64,000 nucleotides of DNA, from NCBI GenBank assembly GCA_963781775.1, contig CAWAHE010000004.1, forward strand, positions 1 to 64,000, read 5' to 3'. Source of the stretch: CAVSRC01 sp963781775. Lineage in GTDB: Bacteria; Pseudomonadota; Alphaproteobacteria; Rhizobiales; Kaistiaceae. Under the pieces are notes generated by a model. The model was not told the DNA's origin. It ran no database searches and saw nothing but the letters and a program-made list of their open reading frames with translations. The translations under genes were made by a program, and so were the position numbers. Shown here piece by piece: positions 59,021-64,000 of the stretch. Position 1 is the first letter of the stretch. Every line of letters begins with the position of its first letter.

Positions 59021-59353
59021 TCAGGCCGCGCGCGGGGGCCGGTTGCCGACCAGCGGATGATCCTTGTCGGTCCGGAACGTATCGGACAGCCCGCCGGGTT
59101 CGCCCCAACCGGTAACCGCATCGCCGAAGAACTCGCGATTGACCGCGACGTATTCGGAGAAGGTCGCCGGCAGCCGGTCATCGGCGTAGATCGCCTCGAC
59201 CGGGCAGACCGAAACGCAGATGCCGCAATTCACGCATTCGTCGGGCTGGATGTAGAACATCCGCCCGCCTTCATAGATGCAGTCCACCGGACAGACGTCG
59301 ACGCAGGTGCCGTCCTTCACGTCGATGCAGGCTTCGGTGATGACGTAGGTCAT
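59021..59353 (-). CDS. 7Fe (3Fe-4S/4Fe-4S) ferredoxin
   Basis: This 110-residue ferredoxin of the FdxA type has cysteines in CIDVKDGTCVDVCPVDCIYE and CVNCGICVSVCPVEAIY, the spacing of a 3Fe-4S plus 4Fe-4S protein, then a C-terminal extension ending VGNRPPRAA. It would carry electrons for a pathway oxidoreductase. Its ATG shares a base with the stop of the enoyl-CoA hydratase gene (TGATG). Confidence 0.9.
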   Translation of the reverse strand: MTYVITEACIDVKDGTCVDVCPVDCIYEGGRMFYIQPDECVNCGICVSVCPVEAIYADDRLPATFSEYVAVNREFFGDAVTGWGEPGGLSDTFRTDKDHPLVGNRPPRAA

Positions 59354-60129
59354 CAGCGCCCCTGCCAGACCGGCTTCCGCTTCTCGACGAAGGCGCGGAC
59401 GCCTTCCTGGGAGTCTTCGCTGGCCAGCGCTGCCAGCAGCGGGCCGGTGCGCAGCGCCTGCGCCTCGGCCGGCGAGAGATGGCTCGTGCGGTTGACCGTG
59501 TGCTTGATCGCCTTGATCGACAGCGGCGCGCAGGCGAGCACATCGGCAACCCACGCATCGACCGTCTCGTCAAGCTTGTCGCGCGGCACCACCTCGTTGA
59601 CGAGGCCCCAGCGATAGAGTTCCGACGCCGGGAACCGGCGGCCGGTCAGCAGCAGACCCATGGCGAGATTGCGCGGCACACGCCGCGGCAGCAGAACCAT
59701 GCCGCCTTCCAGCGGCAAGCGGCCGACACGCGGCTCGGTCAGCCCGAAGGTCGCATCCTCGGATGCGATCACGATATCGGCGCCGAGCACCATCTCGAAG
59801 CCGCCGCCGAAGGCAAAGCCGTTGACGCGAGCAATGACCGGGACGTCGAGACTGGTGCGCAGCGCAATGCCGCCGAAGCCGCCTGGCCGCGTGTCTGCCC
59901 AATACTCGACGCCATTCTTGGCGTTCGGCTCCTTCATGTCGGCGCCAGCGGAAAAGGCGCGCTCGCCCGCGCCGGTGAGCACGATACAGCGGACATCGTT
60001 GCGTCGCTCGATCTCTTCCCAGATCTCGATCAGGCGCTTTTCCGTCGCCGAGTTGACAGCGTTCATCCGCTCCGGCCGGTCGATCGTGACCCGCGCCAGA
60101 TGGTCGGCGACCTCGAAACGAACCGTCAT
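59353..60129 (-). CDS. Enoyl-CoA hydratase/isomerase-family protein
   Basis: This 258-residue crotonase has the oxyanion-hole motifs AFSAGADMKEP and FAFGGGFEMVLGADIVIA, with Glu residues in GGGFEM and FGLTEPRVGRLPLEGG at the usual catalytic positions. It probably hydrates an enoyl-CoA intermediate. It overlaps the CoA-transferase gene by four bases (ATGA) and is coupled to the ferredoxin gene. Confidence 0.92.
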   Translation of the reverse strand: MTVRFEVADHLARVTIDRPERMNAVNSATEKRLIEIWEEIERRNDVRCIVLTGAGERAFSAGADMKEPNAKNGVEYWADTRPGGFGGIALRTSLDVPVIARVNGFAFGGGFEMVLGADIVIASEDATFGLTEPRVGRLPLEGGMVLLPRRVPRNLAMGLLLTGRRFPASELYRWGLVNEVVPRDKLDETVDAWVADVLACAPLSIKAIKHTVNRTSHLSPAEAQALRTGPLLAALASEDSQEGVRAFVEKRKPVWQGR

Positions 60130-61289
60130 TCCGCTGCCTCACGGGCGAGACCCAGTTCGGAGAGGATCTCGGCATTGTGCTCGCCGAGCTGCGGCGGATT
60201 GTGACGCACCGTCACCTTGGCGCTCGACATGGTCAGCGGCGAGCCGACGACGCGCACCGGGCCGGCAGGCGTAACCCCTGCCTCGAACAGCAGGCCGTTG
60301 ACGGCGGTCTGCGGATCTTCCAGCGCCTCCTCAAGCGAGCGCACCGGAGCGCACAGAATGTCGACACCCTCCAGCGCGGCGACGAAATGCGCGGTCGAGT
60401 CCGTGGCAAAGCGGGCGCGGAACAGGGCCTGAAGTTCGCTGCGATGTTTCTTCTGGTCGTCGAGCGTGGCGAAGCGCGGCTCCTTCGACAGGTCCTCGAA
60501 GCCAAGAGCATGACAGATGTCGCGGAGCGGGTTCTGCTTGAAGGCACCGATCATGACGATAGCGCTGTCGGTGGTCTCGAAGACGCCGGAGAGCGGCATC
60601 ATCGCCCAGTTCAACTCCGTCTTGCGCATCATCAGCATCGCCGCTTCCTGCATCTGCATGGCGATCATGGACGAATAGAGCGAGACCGCGACAAGCTGGC
60701 CCTCGCCGGACTTCTCGCGCTGGAGGAGCGCCAGCAGGATCGCCTGCACAAGATGCATGCCGGCAGAGTAGTCGGCGAGTGCGGTCGGGTAGGTCGCCAG
60801 CGGATGGTCCGGATCGGCCTTGCGGCGCATGACGCCGGTCATCGCCTGGGCAAGCACGTCCTGGCCGCCCTTGGCGACGTAGGGGCCGTCGAGCCCGTAG
60901 CCGGTGCCGACCGCAAAGATGATGCGCGGATTGAGTTTGCGGCAATCCTCATAGGACAGGCCCATGCGCTCCATGACCCCGGGACGGAAATTGTTGACCA
61001 CCACGTCGGCGCCAGCGACCAGCTTGCGCACGGCCTCTTTGTCTTCCTCGCGGCGCATGTCGGCCTCGAAGCTCCGCTTGTTGCGGTTCAACGACACGAA
61101 GACCGGATTGTTGAGGCCGTCGGGATCGCTGCCAATCGAAGAACGCGACAGATCGCCAGCTTTCGGACGCTCGATCTTGATGACGTCGGCGCCGTAGTCG
61201 CCGAGCATCTGCGTGCAGCACGGCCCGAGCATGACCTGCGTGAAATCAACGACACGGATGCCATCGAGCGGAAGCGGAGGCGTACTCAT
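60126..61289 (-). CDS. Class III CoA transferase (CaiB/BaiF family)
   Basis: This 387-residue enzyme starts LPLDGIRVVDFTQVMLGPCC and has GDYGADVIKIERPKAGDLSR, VVVNNFRPGVMERMGLSYED, and the catalytic Asp in ALADYSAGMHLVQAI. Family III CoA transferases move CoA between carboxylic acids without a ping-pong CoA-glutamyl intermediate. Here it would activate the imported acid. It overlaps the flanking genes by four bases at each end. Confidence 0.94.
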   Translation of the reverse strand: MSTPPLPLDGIRVVDFTQVMLGPCCTQMLGDYGADVIKIERPKAGDLSRSSIGSDPDGLNNPVFVSLNRNKRSFEADMRREEDKEAVRKLVAGADVVVNNFRPGVMERMGLSYEDCRKLNPRIIFAVGTGYGLDGPYVAKGGQDVLAQAMTGVMRRKADPDHPLATYPTALADYSAGMHLVQAILLALLQREKSGEGQLVAVSLYSSMIAMQMQEAAMLMMRKTELNWAMMPLSGVFETTDSAIVMIGAFKQNPLRDICHALGFEDLSKEPRFATLDDQKKHRSELQALFRARFATDSTAHFVAALEGVDILCAPVRSLEEALEDPQTAVNGLLFEAGVTPAGPVRVVGSPLTMSSAKVTVRHNPPQLGEHNAEILSELGLAREAAE

Positions 61290-62650
61290 GCCGCGATCTC
61301 CTCGACCAGCGCGTTCGCGGCCGGCCGGTCTCCCGGATCGGCGCCAGCCGCGCGCAGGCGCTTCTGCACCTCGGTAATGTTGACGTCGCGGACCGTCGTT
61401 CCAGACGAAAGCGCCACCGCCGCGGCCACGCCGGCCGCCTCACCCATCGCCATGCAGGGCGGGATCTCGCGGCTCATCTTCTGCGCCTGCGGCGTCGCCG
61501 AGTAGTGGCGACCGGCGACCAGCAACTGGTCGACCCCGTTTGGCAACAGCGCGCGATAGGGCGTGTAGTAATCGCGGCCACGCGCGACCGCGTCAACGAA
61601 GTGCCGCCGCTTGACCACATCTTCCTTGGTGACGACATAGTCGCCCTCGAGCATCCGCGTCTGGCGGACGCCGGTCTGCGGGGCGAAATCAACGACGTAG
61701 CACTTCTCGAAGCCCGGCATGTTGGCGCGGACGTAATCGACCAGGCGATGCATGCGGGCGCGACCTTCCAGTTCGGCCTTGGTCAGGTCCACCGGGTCGA
61801 GGCCGCTGAGGCCGGCCATGTGCGGGCAGTTGCACCACACCACGCCGGGAAGCGGCGTCTTCAGCCACCAGAAGTCCCACGCGCCGCCAATGATGCGCTT
61901 GGTTTCGCGGTCGACCGCCTCAAAGCGCTCCGGCTCCTCGAACTGGAAACGCTCGGCCGCATCGGTATCGACGCCGCCGAGGCGCGAGACCGTGGTGAGA
62001 ATGTAGGACGAGGCGGTGAAGGCGGCGCCAGCCGACGCTGCGACGTCGAGATCGCCGGTTGTGTCGATCACCACTTTTGCCTTCAAGGCCTGTCGGCCCT
62101 GCTTCGTCTCGACCACGATGCCGGCCGCCCGTCCGTCCTCGACCAGCGTGTGGCTGAACCAGGAGTGGAGCTGGAGGCGCACCTTGGCCTCAGCCACCAT
62201 GTCGTAGGAGGCACGCTTGAACCCATCCGGATCGAAAGCGGCGGCATAGACGATCGGATGCGGCTTGGTGTGAGTGTGGAAGTCGAACGTGCCCCAGCGG
62301 GCCCACCGCCGCCATGCCGCCTCCGTCGAGCGCGTCGGTTCGACACGTTCGCTCTGGGGCGGCACGACGGCGAGGCCCCAACGCTCCATCCTCTCGATGA
62401 TCTCGACCGCGATGCCGCGCACCGAAATCTCCATGCCGTTGTGCATGTCGTCGAGCACCAGCACCATGCCACCCGAGGCAAGCCCGCCGAGATAGGGGTA
62501 GCGTTCGACGAGCAGCGTATCGGCGCCCTGACGAGCCGCCGCTACGGCGGCGGAGAGACCGGCCGGTCCGCCGCCGACGACGAGCACGTCCGCGCTTGCG
62601 GTAACCGGCACGTCGCGCTGGGCTTCCCGGATGTTCGCGGGTTCAGACAT
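61286..62650 (-). CDS. FAD-dependent oxidoreductase
   Basis: This 454-residue flavoprotein has the Rossmann motif DVLVVGGGPAGLSAAVAAARQG, then LLVERYPYLGGLASGGMVLV (typical of the FAD_oxidored PF12831 group), KVVIDTTGDLDVAASAGA, and a C-terminal GEAAGVAAAVALS. The substrate is unknown. The ATG at 62650 has AAAGGAAA upstream, which decides it over an in-frame ATG at 62665. It is coupled to the CoA transferase gene. Confidence 0.9.
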   Translation of the reverse strand: MSEPANIREAQRDVPVTASADVLVVGGGPAGLSAAVAAARQGADTLLVERYPYLGGLASGGMVLVLDDMHNGMEISVRGIAVEIIERMERWGLAVVPPQSERVEPTRSTEAAWRRWARWGTFDFHTHTKPHPIVYAAAFDPDGFKRASYDMVAEAKVRLQLHSWFSHTLVEDGRAAGIVVETKQGRQALKAKVVIDTTGDLDVAASAGAAFTASSYILTTVSRLGGVDTDAAERFQFEEPERFEAVDRETKRIIGGAWDFWWLKTPLPGVVWCNCPHMAGLSGLDPVDLTKAELEGRARMHRLVDYVRANMPGFEKCYVVDFAPQTGVRQTRMLEGDYVVTKEDVVKRRHFVDAVARGRDYYTPYRALLPNGVDQLLVAGRHYSATPQAQKMSREIPPCMAMGEAAGVAAAVALSSGTTVRDVNITEVQKRLRAAGADPGDRPAANALVEEIAA

Positions 62651-62686
62651 GGCGTTTCCTTTCAATTCTTCTTTCGCGTCTGCGGC

Positions 62687-63511
62687 TCAGTGCACCGCAT
62701 CCGCTTTCCAGCGGATGACGGAACGCTCGACCAGCGAGACGATGGTGAACATCGACACGGCAAGGCCGGCGCCGACAAAAACGGTGGCGTAGAGAAGCGG
62801 CGAGCGGAAATTATAGGTGGCTTCGATGATCAGGGCGCCGAGACCGAAGGACGAACCGATCCATTCGCCGACGATCGCGCCAATCACGCAGGTGGTCGAC
62901 GTAATCTTCAGTGCCGCAAACAGGAAGGGCAGCGAGGACTGGATGCGCACCTTCCAGAATACTTCGCGCTTGCTCGCGGAAAGAACGCGCATCAGTTCCA
63001 GCGTCTGCGGATTCACGGCGTTGAGGCCGCGCACCATGTTGACCAGCGTCGGAAAGAAACAGATGAGCGCGGCAATGGCGATCTTGGGCGCGTAGCCGTT
63101 GCCAAGGATCAGCACCAGGATCGGCGCGATGGCGATGATCGGGATGGTGTGGAAGAACACGACCAGCGGATAGAACGCGGTCTCGGCCCGCCGGCTATGG
63201 ACGAAGACTACCGCCAGCGTGACGGCGAGGAAGTTGCCGACCAGGAAGCCGGAGAGCGCCTCAAAGAGCGTCGGCCAGAAATTCATCAGCAGCAGTGGGC
63301 CGCTAGTTCCGAACGTCTTCAATACGGCGATCGGGCTGGGTGCAATGTATTCCGGCACGCCACCGATCTGGATGATCAGGAACCAGATCAGGATGGCGCC
63401 GGCAGCGGCAATGAGCGGCGGCAGCCGCTTGCTCCAGGCCTTGCGGCGGCGAATTGCTGCGGCATTCGCGCTCGGTGCCATTGCCACCTTGGCCATGCTG
63501 GTCGCTTCCAT
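62687..63511 (-). CDS. ABC transporter permease (SsuC/TauC type)
   Basis: This 274-residue membrane protein has about six helices and the BPD_transp_1 EAA-like loop (LELMRVLSASKREVFWKVRI; QSSLPFLFAALKI). It belongs to the taurine/sulfonate/nitrate/thiamine-precursor permease group. Its start overlaps the stop of the ATPase gene. The binding-protein gene is not in the window; it may lie beyond the right edge. Confidence 0.92.
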   Translation of the reverse strand: MEATSMAKVAMAPSANAAAIRRRKAWSKRLPPLIAAAGAILIWFLIIQIGGVPEYIAPSPIAVLKTFGTSGPLLLMNFWPTLFEALSGFLVGNFLAVTLAVVFVHSRRAETAFYPLVVFFHTIPIIAIAPILVLILGNGYAPKIAIAALICFFPTLVNMVRGLNAVNPQTLELMRVLSASKREVFWKVRIQSSLPFLFAALKITSTTCVIGAIVGEWIGSSFGLGALIIEATYNFRSPLLYATVFVGAGLAVSMFTIVSLVERSVIRWKADAVH

Positions 63512-64000
63512 CAGCAGGTCTCCAGGAGAGCGCGGAGATGGGCGGTGATACGGATAAACTCGAGCGTGTCGCGCATGGCGAGATGCCGTTCGCGCGGCAG
63601 GTCGACTTCGAAGAACTCGCGCACCCGGCCTGGATTGGCAGCAAGCACCAGCACCTGCTGGCCGAGGAAGGCGGCCTCCGGAATCGAATGGGTGACGAAG
63701 ATGATCGTCGTCCCGGTCTCTTCCCAGATGCGCAGCAGTTCCTCGTTGAGCTTATCGCGGGTGATTTCGTCGAGGGCACCGAAGGGTTCGTCCATCAGCA
63801 GGATACGCGGCCGACTAACCAGCGCGCGGGCGATCGCCACGCGCTGACGCATGCCGCCGGAAAGTTCGTGCGGCAACGCGCTCTCGCGACCGGTGAGGCC
63901 GACGAGCTTGAGCAGGTCCTCGGGCTCGGCATAGTTCTGCGCACGGGCGCCGCCACCCACTTCGAGCGGCAGGCGGACATTATCGATCGCCGAGCGCCAG
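63511..64000 (-). CDS. ABC transporter ATP-binding protein, 5' end beyond window
   Basis: The C-terminal about 163 residues of an SsuB/TauB/NrtD-type ATPase are present: signature LSGGMRQRVAIARALVSRP, Walker B ILLMDEPFGALDEITR, and the switch His in TTIIFVTHSIPEAAFL. The frame remains open to the window edge (RSAIDNVRLPLEV), so the gene starts beyond base 64000 and Walker A is not visible. It overlaps the permease gene and is the most upstream visible gene of the operon. Confidence 0.93.
   Translation of the reverse strand, partial: WRSAIDNVRLPLEVGGGARAQNYAEPEDLLKLVGLTGRESALPHELSGGMRQRVAIARALVSRPRILLMDEPFGALDEITRDKLNEELLRIWEETGTTIIFVTHSIPEAAFLGQQVLVLAANPGRVREFFEVDLPRERHLAMRDTLEFIRITAHLRALLETC

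Noticed and set aside
61505..63847. 780-codon open frame on the plus strand
   Set aside because: Antisense to the FAD oxidoreductase, permease and ATPase genes, all with intact family motifs.

Overview
The window is high-GC alphaproteobacterial DNA, most likely from the order Hyphomicrobiales (Rhizobiales). The evidence is the gene content: the housekeeping order dprA-topA-rnr-DUF983-rpmG-pleD-divK-DUF3572, the CtrA cell-cycle set (divK, pleD, ctrA, chpT), a rhizobial-type FliJ, EipA (DUF1134) and DUF1194. The genus cannot be fixed from the sequence. No rRNA, tRNA or CRISPR array was seen.

Layout. 1-3941: an IS1595/ISXO2-type transposon with perfect 23-bp inverted ends. It carries an HTH-like protein, a DUF4258/XRE toxin-antitoxin-like pair, a DUF6471 protein and a membrane protein, and it has inserted into the 5' part of dprA. 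3942-12300: DNA processing and RNA housekeeping (dprA, topA, rnr, rpmG). 12657-18297: cell-cycle signalling (pleD-divK, fliJ, ctrA, a single-domain response regulator, chpT). 18532-22783: envelope and other conserved proteins (eipA, a long coiled-coil protein, DUF1194, RraA). 22851-24382: a marR gene divergent from a frameshifted quinone oxidoreductase, with strong palindromic operators between them. 24448-26492: a metallopeptidase/ATP-grasp gene pair. 26531-30723: SDR, lactonase, and two sugar isomerase/epimerase genes. 30807-38538: a four-gene transglutaminase / permuted ATP-grasp-alpha-E / metallopeptidase operon. 38664-44767: transporters, DUF2182/DUF1326, SDR, gamma-glutamyltransferase and an MFS exporter.

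44789-57735 looks like one carbohydrate or sugar-acid utilisation locus. On the minus strand a CUT2 ABC importer (ATPase, permease, binding protein) is followed by three tandem LVIVD-repeat beta-propeller paralogues and a frameshifted 2-hydroxyacid dehydrogenase. On the plus strand a divergent FadR/GntR regulator is followed by a second 2-hydroxyacid dehydrogenase, an SMP-30 lactonase and an SDR. The substrate is unknown. The three LVIVD proteins share many invariant histidines and are good candidates for uncharacterised enzymes.

57754-64000: a small hypothetical protein, a LysR regulator, and a tightly overlapping minus-strand operon (ABC ATPase and permease of the taurine/nitrate type, FAD-dependent oxidoreductase, CoA transferase, enoyl-CoA hydratase, 7Fe ferredoxin) that looks like uptake and CoA-dependent breakdown of an unidentified compound. 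Three otherwise well-conserved genes show single-base frameshifts (near 23783, 31760 and 45443), so either gene decay or assembly errors must be considered.
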